NCBI GenBank assembly: GCA_002782605.1
Contig: PFIF01000073.1
Span: 1 to 12,255, forward strand
DNA: 12,255 nucleotides
Source of the DNA: Deltaproteobacteria bacterium CG_4_8_14_3_um_filter_43_13
Lineage (GTDB): Bacteria; Desulfobacterota; UBA8473
Direction of reading: 5' to 3'
Shown: one piece after another, positions 1 to 6,861 of the stretch
Layout: the number at the start of each line of letters is the position of its first letter
How positions within the stretch are numbered: the stretch's first letter is position 1
Translations under genes and position numbers: made by a program
Notes under the pieces: model-generated
What the model saw: only the letters and a program-made list of their open reading frames with translations
Told to the model about the DNA's origin: nothing
Databases searched by the model: none

Positions 1-1
1 T

Positions 2-892
2 GGATATATTGAGCTATATAAAACTGGTGAGTTGAAAATAAGGATTGAGTCTCTCAATGATATACTGAAAGAGTGTAAACTGTGTCCTCGCGAATGTGGT
101 GTAAATCGCATAGAGGGTGAGATAGGGGTTTGTAAAGGTGGGGTTGAGTTGATGGTCTCCAGCGTTTCTCCACATTTTGGTGAAGAGCCTCCTCTGGTTG
201 GATTTCATGGGTCAGGAACTATCTTTCTGACCCACTGCAATTTAAGGTGTGTATTCTGCCAGAACTACGATATAAGTCATATTGGAAGAGGTCACATAAC
301 CACTTCATCAGAGATGGCAAACTATATGTTGAGGCTGCAAAAGATGGGTTGTCACAATATCAACTTCGTTACCCCAACCCATTATCTCCCTCAGATTGTG
401 GCTTCCCTGCCGGAGGCAATAGATTCAGGACTGAAGGTCCCCTTAGTATTCAATTGTGGAGGATACGAATCCTTGGAGGTAATCAGGCTTCTTCAAGGTA
501 TTATAGATATCTACATGCCTGACGTTAAATATGCTGATGGAAGGGTCGCAAAGAAATACTCCATGTCCCCGGATTATCCTGATGTAATAAAAAAGGTGCT
601 CTTAGAGATGTATCGTCAGGTAGGCAATTTAAAGACAAATCAGGATGGAATTGTTGAGAGAGGATTGTTAATCAGACATCTGATTATACCTGAAAACCTG
701 GCAGGCACTGAGGCTCTAATGGAGTTTATCGCTACGGATATATCAAAAGACTCTTATGTTAATATCATGGCACAATATCGCCCTATGTATAGAGCAGATG
801 AGTTCCCTGAGCTAAACAGGAAAATTACTGTACAGGAATATCAGGAGGCAATAGCGATTGCCATAAGGGCCGGGCTGCATAGGGGGTTTTAA
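2..892 (+). CDS. PflX-like radical SAM protein (COG1313), 5' end outside window
   Basis: This is a radical SAM protein related to pyruvate formate-lyase activating enzymes. Such enzymes cleave S-adenosylmethionine at a [4Fe-4S] cluster to make a radical; the target of this subfamily is not established. Counting from a TTG at 32, the cluster motif C-x3-C-x2-C is at Cys69, Cys73 and Cys76, inside THCNLRCVFCQNYD. A second Cys set (Cys15, 18, 22, 34, in CKLCPRECGVNR) near the N-terminus is typical of the subfamily. The frame stays open upstream of the TTG to the window edge. The codons there read GYIELYKTGELK, which resembles the usual N-terminus of this family, so the TTG is probably not the start and the gene is cut by the edge. 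The stop overlaps the end of the convergent Nudix gene by 4 bp. Family is confident; substrate is unknown. Confidence 0.85.
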   Translation, partial: GYIELYKTGELKIRIESLNDILKECKLCPRECGVNRIEGEIGVCKGGVELMVSSVSPHFGEEPPLVGFHGSGTIFLTHCNLRCVFCQNYDISHIGRGHITTSSEMANYMLRLQKMGCHNINFVTPTHYLPQIVASLPEAIDSGLKVPLVFNCGGYESLEVIRLLQGIIDIYMPDVKYADGRVAKKYSMSPDYPDVIKKVLLEMYRQVGNLKTNQDGIVERGLLIRHLIIPENLAGTEALMEFIATDISKDSYVNIMAQYRPMYRADEFPELNRKITVQEYQEAIAIAIRAGLHRGF

Positions 893-1320
893 ACCTTTAT
901 CCCAGCCAGTGTTAAAAGCTTCCTTGTATCTTCATGCAATTCATCCCAGATCGTTGAAATAGCATTCTTACTTATCCATACAGCCTCTCCCACATCGTCA
1001 TCCGGTTCCAGCTCTCCTCCTATTGTCTCTGCCAGATAATCAATATATACTACATGGAGCTCTATCTCATCTCCTGACCTCACTATTCGTTCAAAGGGTT
1101 TTATAGGGGTTTTTAAATTGATATCCAGATGGGTCTCCTCTCTCACCTCTCTCTTAATCCCATCTTCTATCTTTTCACCAGGATTGAGCTTTCCGCCAGG
1201 GCAGATCCATTTCCCCTGCCAGAACCCACCTCTTTCTGGAATATGCTTTACAAGGAGGATATTCCCTTTCCCATCCTCGATAACCGCCCCTACAGCAACA
1301 GTAATCCTATCTTTTTCCAT
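889..1320 (-). CDS. Nudix hydrolase, MutT-like
   Basis: This 143-residue Nudix hydrolase would cleave a nucleoside diphosphate linked to another group, using Mg2+ or Mn2+. The Nudix box starts at Gly43 (GKLNPGE) and continues to REVREETHL at 57-65, giving G-x5-E-x7-REVREE. The metal-binding glutamates are Glu58, Glu61 and Glu62. The usual Gly near the end of the box (EExG) is His64 here. The size, and the GGxWxGKWxxPGGK segment at 31-44, fit the MutT/8-oxo-dGTP group, but substrate cannot be read from sequence. A purine-rich AAGGGGG lies about 12 nt before the ATG, somewhat far; an in-frame stop upstream rules out a longer protein. It follows der after 43 bp and is probably the last gene of the rnc-era-der run. 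Confidence 0.85.
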   Translation of the reverse strand: MEKDRITVAVGAVIEDGKGNILLVKHIPERGGFWQGKWICPGGKLNPGEKIEDGIKREVREETHLDINLKTPIKPFERIVRSGDEIELHVVYIDYLAETIGGELEPDDDVGEAVWISKNAISTIWDELHEDTRKLLTLAGIKV

Positions 1321-1346
1321 CGAAGATTTGTACCCCCTTCATAAAA

Positions 1347-1367
1347 GTTCGCCGCTCACCGTTTCAG
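1347..1367. repeat. Heptamer repeat locus 1 (three units)
   Basis: Three in-phase 7-bp units lie between der and the Nudix gene: GTTCGCC, GCTCACC and GTTTCAG. The last unit contains the TGA stop of der (1364-1366, read on the minus strand). These are degenerate relatives of the cleaner GTTCACC units at 6862. With three imperfect units this locus is convincing only because of the others. Confidence 0.5.
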
Positions 1368-2674
1368 CCTCTTTTCCTAAAAAAAACCCTTACAGGTGTT
1401 CCATCGAATTCAAAATTTTCACGTATCTTATTCACTATATATCTCTCATAGGAAAAGTGAATCCCTTCAGGATAGTTGACAAAGATAACGAATGCAGGGG
1501 GCTTTATTGAAACCTGAGTTATATAATAGAGCTTCAGTTCTTTGTTTCGGTACATCGGCGGTGGATTAGAGAGTATAACCTCTTCGAAAACCCTGTTTAA
1601 CTCGGAGGTTGGCACTCTTCTCTGATACTGTTCTGCTACTCTGTCAACTAAGTCTATAATCTTCAGTGCCCTCTGCCCGGTTAGAGCCGAAACGAAAATA
1701 ATAGGGGCATATCTGATAAATTTTAGATTATACCTTATGTCTTCCGTATACTTATAAATAGTATAGGAGTCTTTTTCAATCAAATCCCACTTGTTCACCA
1801 CCAGGACAGATGCCCTTCCTTTATCATGTGCCAGACCGGCAATTTTGGCATCCTGTTCGGTGATCCCTTCTTTGGCATCTATCAGGATAACGGCCACATC
1901 GCATCTGTCTATACTCTTCAATGCCTCTACTACGCTGTATTTTTCCAGTTGGCGACTGATCCTCCCTTTTCTTCTAATCCCCGCAGTGTCGATCAGAAGG
2001 TACTCTTTTTCTCCTATTTTAAGTGGTGTATCTATGGCATCTCTAGTGGTACCTGGTTTTTCGCTGACTATCACCCTTTCATTCCCAAGAATCCTGTTAA
2101 CCAGGGATGATTTTCCTACGTTTGGTCTTCCCAGCACGGCTATCTTTACTAAACTCTCATTGTATCTTATCTCGGAGGATGGAGGAAGAAGATTGAGTGC
2201 CTCATCCAGCAGATCACCAACCCCTCTTCCATGTTGTGCTGATATTGGATATAGGTTTTCTACACCAATCCGGTAAAAGTCATATATCTCCTCCTCTTGT
2301 CTTTCACCATCAATCTTATTTATAACATGGAGTACAGGTTTATTTACTTCTCTCAACCTTTTCGCTATCTCTATATCTGTAGATGTAAGCCCCTCTTTAC
2401 CGTCAACTAAGAAGATAATCAAATCCGCCTCTTCTATCGCCAACTGAACTTGCTGATGGATATGTAAAGCCACTTCGTCATTGACCCCAGGCTCAAATCC
2501 GCCGGTATCAATTAATAAAAAAACACCTCCATTCCACTCCGCTTCAGCATAGTTTCTATCCCTGGTGACACCCGGTTCATCCCCTACAATAGCCTTTTTT
2601 CTCCTTGCAATCCTGTTGAAAAGGGTTGACTTTCCTACATTGGGTCTGCCAACGATTGCGATTATCGGTTTCAT
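1364..2674 (-). CDS. der: Ribosome assembly GTPase Der (EngA)
   Basis: Der is a GTPase with two G domains that acts in assembly of the 50S subunit. All motifs are visible. The first G domain has GRPNVGKS at 9-16, DTGG at 56-59, NKID at 119-122 and SAQ at 145-147. The second has GRPNVGKS at 182-189, DTAG at 229-232, NKWD at 294-297 and SAL at 329-331. The C-terminal KH-like domain runs from about 350 to 436, with the usual NPPP segment at 370-373. The length of 436 residues is normal for the family. The ATG lies only 3 bp after the era stop, and its weak ribosome-binding site must sit inside era, so translation is probably coupled. The stop codon falls in a heptamer repeat unit. No key residue is missing. 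Confidence 0.97.
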   Translation of the reverse strand: MKPIIAIVGRPNVGKSTLFNRIARRKKAIVGDEPGVTRDRNYAEAEWNGGVFLLIDTGGFEPGVNDEVALHIHQQVQLAIEEADLIIFLVDGKEGLTSTDIEIAKRLREVNKPVLHVINKIDGERQEEEIYDFYRIGVENLYPISAQHGRGVGDLLDEALNLLPPSSEIRYNESLVKIAVLGRPNVGKSSLVNRILGNERVIVSEKPGTTRDAIDTPLKIGEKEYLLIDTAGIRRKGRISRQLEKYSVVEALKSIDRCDVAVILIDAKEGITEQDAKIAGLAHDKGRASVLVVNKWDLIEKDSYTIYKYTEDIRYNLKFIRYAPIIFVSALTGQRALKIIDLVDRVAEQYQRRVPTSELNRVFEEVILSNPPPMYRNKELKLYYITQVSIKPPAFVIFVNYPEGIHFSYERYIVNKIRENFEFDGTPVRVFFRKRG

Positions 2675-2677
2675 GTT

Positions 2678-3565
2678 TTATCTATAACCTAGCTTTCTCA
2701 ACGCTTTGATATCCTTGCTCCAGTCTTTCTCTACTCTCACCAATAATTCGAGGTAGACCTTAGCATCTAAGAGATTTTCAATGTCAGTTCTTGCCATCTG
2801 ACCGATTCTCTTCAACATACTCCCTTTTTTGCCTATTAGAATCCCCTTTTGAGAGGGTTTTTCTACATGGATTGCAGCCCTTATAAAAATAGTATTTACA
2901 CCATCCCTCTCTTTAAAATCGTTTACCACAACGGCCACTGAATACGGTATCTCCTGAGAGGTTAGATGGAATATCTTTTCCCTTATTATCTCTGCCACTA
3001 TAAAACGCTCTGGTAAATCCGTAATCATTTCTTCAGGAAAATACTTCGGTCCGAGGGGGAGTAAACCCTCTATTTCCTTTATTAACAGATCAACCCCTTG
3101 CCCTGATAAAGCTGATATGGGGATAATACTTTTAAAATCGTATAGCTTGCTGAATTCATCTATCAAAGGCAAAAGGGATTCTTTTCTTATTAAATCGATC
3201 TTATTTACTACCAGGATAACTGGTGTTTTAACCTTTTCAAGGGTCTCAATAACAAAACGGTCTCCATCAGCAATACCTGTATTAGCCTGGACCAAAAGCA
3301 GGATTATATCCACATCACTGTAAGTCTTGATTGCTTCCTTCACCATATATCTGTTTAGTTGAGGTTTTGCCTTGTGTATTCCCGGGGTATCGAGAAAAAT
3401 CATTTGGGCATTAGGGTTGTTTTTAATCCCCAGTATCCTGTTTCTGGTAGTCTGGGGTTTATCCGAGACAATCGCAATCTTCTCCCCAAGAACATAGTTT
3501 AGCAGAGTAGACTTTCCTACATTAGTGTTGCCTATTATGGAGATAAAACCGGATTTAAGTTCCAT
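2678..3565 (-). CDS. era: GTPase Era
   Basis: Era binds the 3' end of 16S rRNA and acts in assembly of the 30S subunit. The G domain shows G1 GNTNVGKS at 12-19, G2 with Thr39-Thr40-Arg41, G3 DTPG at 59-62, G4 NKID at 121-124 and G5 SAL at 151-153. G1 is GNTNVGKS where GRPNVGKS is usual; the P-loop Lys and Ser are kept. The C-terminal KH domain carries its RNA-binding IGKKG loop at 244-248. At 295 residues the length is normal. The ATG fits the family, where FxSGFVSIIG begins within the first residues. There is no Shine-Dalgarno sequence: the 35 bp before the ATG are pure heptamer repeat. Its neighbours are the Elp3-like gene upstream (38-bp gap) and der downstream (3-bp gap). Confidence 0.97.
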   Translation of the reverse strand: MELKSGFISIIGNTNVGKSTLLNYVLGEKIAIVSDKPQTTRNRILGIKNNPNAQMIFLDTPGIHKAKPQLNRYMVKEAIKTYSDVDIILLLVQANTGIADGDRFVIETLEKVKTPVILVVNKIDLIRKESLLPLIDEFSKLYDFKSIIPISALSGQGVDLLIKEIEGLLPLGPKYFPEEMITDLPERFIVAEIIREKIFHLTSQEIPYSVAVVVNDFKERDGVNTIFIRAAIHVEKPSQKGILIGKKGSMLKRIGQMARTDIENLLDAKVYLELLVRVEKDWSKDIKALRKLGYR

Positions 3566-3614
3566 GGTTCAGGGTTCAGGGTTCAGGGTTCAGGGTTCAA
3601 CAGTTAACTGTTAA
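3566..3614. repeat. Heptamer repeat locus 2, tandem GGTTCAG array in front of era
   Basis: On the plus strand there are four perfect GGTTCAG units (3566-3593), then GGTTCAA (3594-3600), CAGTTAA (3601-3607) and CTGTTAA (3608-3614), all in the same 7-bp phase. The array touches the era start codon and runs into the last codons of the Elp3-like gene. Positions 3599-3612 also form a perfect 14-bp palindrome centred on GTTAAC. Read in the era direction the unit contains TGA, and because 7 is not a multiple of 3 the array puts a stop in all three frames. Confidence 0.9.
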
Positions 3615-4665
3615 GCTCTCTATGGTCAATACAAAAAGTGGAAGAATCGGTTATTAATTCAAGACTACCCTTCTTGACGCTTATCTCTCGGATAACCTTT
3701 ATATCTTTCTTTTTATATCTTTCTTTCAGTTTAGCAATATTCCCGTTTTTTTGGCCACAGAAATAGGAATAATCTTCAGGCGTTACTCTGAAAGTCAATC
3801 TTTCATCATAGAGAGGGCTTTTTTCAATCAATCTCTCCCCCATCTCTAAGAAAATAGCAGACTCTACCAGATGGCGAAAGGAGGGGTGATAGGGGCCTGC
3901 AATAATGGTCCCCTGTCTTTCTAACTCAGGGGTTGATTGTAATCCAAGTCTTATCACCGGAATATCAGCAATTTTAAATCTTAAAAGGGCCTTTTTGCAG
4001 ATATTTACAGCTTCATACAATGTCATTGGCAAAAAATTCCCTCTTAAATAAAGCTCCTCTAATGGAGTATCTTTGATAACCAGGGTAGGGTAAATACGCA
4101 CAAAATCCGGCCTCATTTTTATAATCCTATCTACTGTGTTCACGATCAGATCAGGGGTATCTCCTGGCAAACCAGGCATAATCTGAAGCCCCAGCTCCAA
4201 ATCATACCCTTTAATGGTCTCTACGGCCATCTCCACATCGGATGAGGTATGCCCTCTCCTGGAAAGCATCAATACCCTATCCGCCATGGACTGGACCCCC
4301 AACTCAATAGTATCAACTCCATAATCTTTAAGTAAACATACAATCTCTGAATCAATATAGTCCGGGCGGGTTGAAATCCTGATGGAGCTGACTTCCCCCC
4401 TGTTGATAAAGTCATGGGCTTTTGAGAGCAAAGATTCCTGAATCTTTAAATCCAGCCCTGTAAAGCTCCCCCCATAGAAGGCGATCTGGGTTTTAAAATC
4501 CTCCTTCTTTCCCCATGTCTTAAGATAGAGTTTTACGGTCTTCTCCAAGAGGTTCGGAGTTGTTGTAGGATTAGAAACCCCACTAATGCTCCTTTGATTA
4601 CAAAAGATGCACTGATGCGGACATCCCAGATGGGGTGCAAAGATGGGTATTATAAAAAACTTCAT
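3604..4665 (-). CDS. Elp3-like radical SAM protein without acetyltransferase domain
   Basis: This 353-residue radical SAM protein resembles the SAM domain of Elongator protein 3. The cluster motif GCPHQCIFC gives Cys15, Cys19 and Cys22. A glycine-rich SAM-binding GGSFTG lies at 65-70, followed by STRPDYI at 98-104 and ELGVQS at 121-126, all typical of the Elp3/COG1243 group. The C-terminal part lacks a GNAT acetyltransferase domain, so it belongs to the short bacterial branch that often sits beside rnc. A role in tRNA or rRNA modification is inferred from similarity and neighbours, not shown. The ribosome-binding site is weak (AGGA about 13 nt upstream). A five-codon ORF precedes the gene and ends by overlapping its ATG as ATGA. 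The stop and last two residues come from heptamer units. Confidence 0.85.
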   Translation of the reverse strand: MKFFIIPIFAPHLGCPHQCIFCNQRSISGVSNPTTTPNLLEKTVKLYLKTWGKKEDFKTQIAFYGGSFTGLDLKIQESLLSKAHDFINRGEVSSIRISTRPDYIDSEIVCLLKDYGVDTIELGVQSMADRVLMLSRRGHTSSDVEMAVETIKGYDLELGLQIMPGLPGDTPDLIVNTVDRIIKMRPDFVRIYPTLVIKDTPLEELYLRGNFLPMTLYEAVNICKKALLRFKIADIPVIRLGLQSTPELERQGTIIAGPYHPSFRHLVESAIFLEMGERLIEKSPLYDERLTFRVTPEDYSYFCGQKNGNIAKLKERYKKKDIKVIREISVKKGSLELITDSSTFCIDHRELNS

Positions 4666-4671
4666 ACTAAG

Positions 4672-4703
4672 TAGTTCATCCTGAAAGATGAAAAATTCCC
4701 TTT
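4672..4703. repeat. Heptamer repeat locus 3, copy with one extra unit
   Basis: Positions 4672-4703 read as heptamers: TAGTTCA, then TCCTGAA, then AGATGAA, then AAATTCC, then CTTT. A related stretch at 12188-12212 has the same order but lacks the AGATGAA unit. This copy forms part of the leader of the Elp3-like gene. Confidence 0.6.
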
Positions 4704-4723
4704 GGAGCGAACATCGTCAAAAC

Positions 4724-4796
4724 CGTAAATCGTGAATCGTGAATCGTGAATGGGTTTTGTTCTATTTACGACTCCCGACTTTCGATTCACGATTTT
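4724..4796. repeat. Heptamer repeat locus 4, inverted array
   Basis: The left arm is CGTAAAT (4724-4730) followed by three CGTGAAT units (4731-4751). After 12 bp, the right arm at 4764-4796 has reverse-complement units in phase: ATTTACG, ACTCCCG, ACTTTCG, ATTCACG and a partial ATTTT. AAATCGTGAATCG on the left is a perfect inverted match to 4783-4795 on the right. In RNA the region could fold back, so it may pause or terminate transcription or protect an RNA end between rnc and the next gene. There is no clear run of U after the stem in the minus direction, so I do not call it a terminator. Confidence 0.85.
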
Positions 4797-4838
4797 CAGG
4801 TGTCTGAGCCCCCCTGTCTGCTCCCTTGTCCATGGAAA

Positions 4839-5552
4839 CTATTGCTGGGTTTTTAGAAGTACATCCAAGGCTCCCTTTGCAGCCTTCTGTTCCGCCTCCT
4901 TTTTGTTCTTACCCAGACCTTTTCCAAAGACCTTACCGTTTATTAATATATTGATCTGAAAGGTCTTGTCGTGATCAGGCCCAGATTCTCCAGTAAGCAC
5001 ATATCTGGGAGTAGTTTTAAAAAAACTCTGGGAATACTCCTGAAGTTGACTTTTAAAGTCTTTATAAAAATCCTCCTTTTTTTCCGTGTCTAATATCGGA
5101 GAAAAATGTCTGGCTATTACCTTAAATACCTTGTTAAAACCTCTATCAAGATAAATGGATGCCACAAGGGCCTCAAATGAGGCTGCCAATATAGAGTCTT
5201 TGTCTCTACCATTGGTGACTTCCTCGCCTTTGCTTAAGAGAATATAATCACCAAGTTCTAAATTCCTGGCGATAGAAGATAGACTTTTCTCATTAACTAT
5301 AGCAGCTCTAGCCTTAGAAAGGTCTCCCTCTGTGTATTCGGGAAGCCTGTCCATCAACAGGCGAGTAATTATCACATCCAGAACTGAATCCCCTAAAAGC
5401 TCCAGTCGTTCGTTGTCCTTGAACGATTTAGATTGATTCTCATTTGCGAAAGACCTATGGGTAAGCGCCTGATTTAGTAGATTTAAGTTTTTGAATTTAT
5501 AGGAGATTCTATTTTGTAATTTCTTAAGTTTTTTGACTCTGGCTTTCTCCAT
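4839..5552 (-). CDS. rnc: Ribonuclease III, with an Ala at one active-site position
   Basis: RNase III cuts double-stranded RNA and processes the rRNA precursor. The nuclease domain covers about 10-155, with signature NERLELLGDS at 47-56 giving Glu48, Glu51 and Asp55, and Glu75 in YTEGD. The segment ILAASFEALV at 121-130 keeps Glu127 but has Ala124 where E. coli has Asp114 and Aquifex Asp107. The double-stranded-RNA-binding domain is at about 163-234 and ends with the usual KKEAEQKAA. At 237 residues the length is normal. AAAGGA lies about 10 nt before the ATG, and a promoter is visible further up. It is the first gene of the minus-strand run, followed after 173 bp by the Elp3-like gene. Family is certain; full activity is less so. 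Confidence 0.95.
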   Translation of the reverse strand: MEKARVKKLKKLQNRISYKFKNLNLLNQALTHRSFANENQSKSFKDNERLELLGDSVLDVIITRLLMDRLPEYTEGDLSKARAAIVNEKSLSSIARNLELGDYILLSKGEEVTNGRDKDSILAASFEALVASIYLDRGFNKVFKVIARHFSPILDTEKKEDFYKDFKSQLQEYSQSFFKTTPRYVLTGESGPDHDKTFQINILINGKVFGKGLGKNKKEAEQKAAKGALDVLLKTQQ

Positions 5553-5582
5553 TATTAACTTATCCTTTCATTGATAACATGC

Positions 5583-5611
5583 ATCTTATATTAACAGTCT
5601 GATGGTGTCAA
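5583..5611 (-). promoter_or_regulatory. Probable sigma-70 promoter for rnc
   Basis: On the minus strand TTGACA (5606-5611) is followed by a 17-bp spacer and TAAGAT (5583-5588). That places the transcript start about 25 nt before the rnc ATG. It probably serves the whole rnc-era-der run. Confidence 0.6.
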
Positions 5612-5789
5612 TTTGATTTTACTATCTGATATACTCTTCCCCCCTTCATCTTGCGCCTTCTTTCCTGAGGAAACTATCATGCCTCCATTTTATTGTGAGG
5701 ACATACCTCAATTCTTCCCTTTCAACCATAAGAAACACAAAATCTTTGACATTTCCCCCCCGTTAAGGTATTTTCTCTTTCAAAAGTAT

Positions 5790-5940
5790 CTATATAGTGT
5801 CCATCCAGAAACTCCCCCTCCCCTGGAGGGAGGGGGAATATGTTTGCAACTCAACGAAATTACACATCTTTTTCACCCCCACCCTAACCCTCCCCCATCA
5901 AGGGGGAGGGTTAGGGTATTTCTGGATGGACACTATATAG
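5790..5940. mobile_element. MITE-like element, 151 bp, perfect 22-bp inverted ends
   Basis: The left end (5790-5811, beginning CTATATAGTGTCC) is an exact reverse complement of the right end (5919-5940). Just inside are two hairpins: a 10-bp stem TCCCCCTCCC at 5813-5822 with 5828-5837, loop 5 nt, and a perfect 16-bp stem starting ACCCTAACC at 5881-5896 with 5902-5917, loop 5 nt. The ends are TA-rich, which would fit insertion at TA as by IS630/Tc1-type transposases, but no duplication can be separated from the TATATA at the ends. It has no coding capacity. It could instead be a complex REP-like intergenic repeat. Confidence 0.7.
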
Positions 5941-5977
5941 TTATGAATGTCCCGTTGCAAGGGGGTCTGGTTTAACC

Positions 5978-5993
5978 GAGGTTAGCTAACCTC
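5978..5993. promoter_or_regulatory. Perfect 16-bp palindrome upstream of htpX
   Basis: GAGGTTAGCTAACCTC is its own reverse complement and lies 30 bp before the htpX ATG. Its position and perfect symmetry suggest a binding site for a dimeric regulator. It does not match the CIRCE heat-shock operator. No clear promoter hexamers flank it, so function is inference. Confidence 0.4.
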
Positions 5994-6023
5994 AAATCCT
6001 ACAACTGGAGGAGGAGATAGATT

Positions 6024-6854
6024 ATGAATAGCGTTAAGACAGTAGGTTTAATGGTAGGTTTAACTTTACTCCTGATCTGGGTTGGCGGCATCTTTGGGGG
6101 AAGAGGCGGCATGTTCTTCGCTTTCGTAATAGCCTGCGGGATGAACCTTGGAACTTACTGGTTTAGCGATAAGATAGTTCTGAGGATGTATCGGGCTCAG
6201 GAGGTAGGGCAAGCGGATGAGCCAGAGTTATACCGCATGGTAGAGGAATTGAGGCAGAGGGCAGGAATGCCTATGCCAAGACTCTATATCATCCCCAACG
6301 ATACCCCAAACGCCTTTGCCACCGGAAGAAATCCTCAACATGCAGCAGTAGCAGTAACCCAGGGTATCTTAAAAATTTTGAGCAAGGAGGAACTATCCGG
6401 GGTTCTGGCCCACGAGTTGTCCCATATAAGACACAAGGATATCTTGATCGGAACCATAGCTGCCACCATCGCCGGCGCAATTAGTATGCTGGCTCATATG
6501 GCACAGTGGGCCATGATTTTTGGAAGGGGGGACGAGGATGAGGGAGGGAACCCTATCGCCGGCCTGGCCATGATAATAATTGCTCCCATTGCCGCCATGT
6601 TAATACAGATGGCTATTTCTCGGTCTAGAGAATACCTGGCTGATGAGGGAGGGGCAAGGATAAGCGGAAATCCCCATTATCTGGCACAGGCATTAAAAAG
6701 ACTGGAACAGGGGGTAAAGAAAGTCCCTATGGAGACCAATCCTGCTACTGCCCATATGTTCATAGTTAATCCGTTGCGGGGTGGTGGGGTATTGAGCCTT
6801 TTCAGTACCCACCCGCCAATAGAGAAACGGATAGAGAAACTGGAAAAAATGTGA
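6024..6854 (+). CDS. htpX: Membrane zinc metalloprotease HtpX (M48)
   Basis: HtpX is an inner-membrane zinc protease that degrades damaged membrane proteins. The zinc motif HELSH is at 130-134 (His130, Glu131, His134), and the third ligand is Glu203 in SREYLADE (201-208). Two membrane segments precede the catalytic domain (about 7-22 and 28-48) and two follow the zinc motif (about 142-165 and 178-198). The family's STHPP motif is at 261-265. At 276 residues the length is normal. A strong GGAGGAGGAG (6007-6016) stands 7 nt before the ATG. The gene is alone on its strand and ends 9 bp from the end of the convergent nth gene. Regulation by the upstream palindrome is possible. Confidence 0.96.
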   Translation: MNSVKTVGLMVGLTLLLIWVGGIFGGRGGMFFAFVIACGMNLGTYWFSDKIVLRMYRAQEVGQADEPELYRMVEELRQRAGMPMPRLYIIPNDTPNAFATGRNPQHAAVAVTQGILKILSKEELSGVLAHELSHIRHKDILIGTIAATIAGAISMLAHMAQWAMIFGRGDEDEGGNPIAGLAMIIIAPIAAMLIQMAISRSREYLADEGGARISGNPHYLAQALKRLEQGVKKVPMETNPATAHMFIVNPLRGGGVLSLFSTHPPIEKRIEKLEKM

Positions 6855-6861
6855 AATAACC

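Larger units (their letters stand above)
5553..6023. other. 471-bp divergent intergenic region between rnc and htpX
   Basis: This gap holds the rnc promoter (5583-5611), about 180 bp with nothing I recognise, the MITE-like element (5790-5940), and the htpX leader with a 16-bp palindrome. A 120-codon open frame at 5613-5975 runs through the inverted repeat element and lacks a ribosome-binding site, so I do not treat it as a gene. Confidence 0.8.

Noticed and set aside
32..34. TTG as the start of the left-edge radical SAM gene
   Set aside because: The frame is open to the window edge and the upstream codons resemble the family's N-terminus, so the gene most likely begins outside.
4724..4796. 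CRISPR array
   Set aside because: Units are 7 bp with no spacers and no cas genes nearby; arms are inverted rather than direct repeats.
5881..5917. Telomere-like CCCTAACCCT
   Set aside because: It is one arm of a 16-bp hairpin inside the MITE-like element and occurs only once, not as an array.
5790..5940. Bidirectional transcription terminator
   Set aside because: It lies between divergent genes, where no terminator is needed, and the outer 22-bp perfect ends are unlike a terminator.
5613..5975. 120-codon open frame on the plus strand
   Set aside because: It runs through the inverted repeat element, has low-complexity Pro-rich translation, no ribosome-binding site and no recognisable domain.
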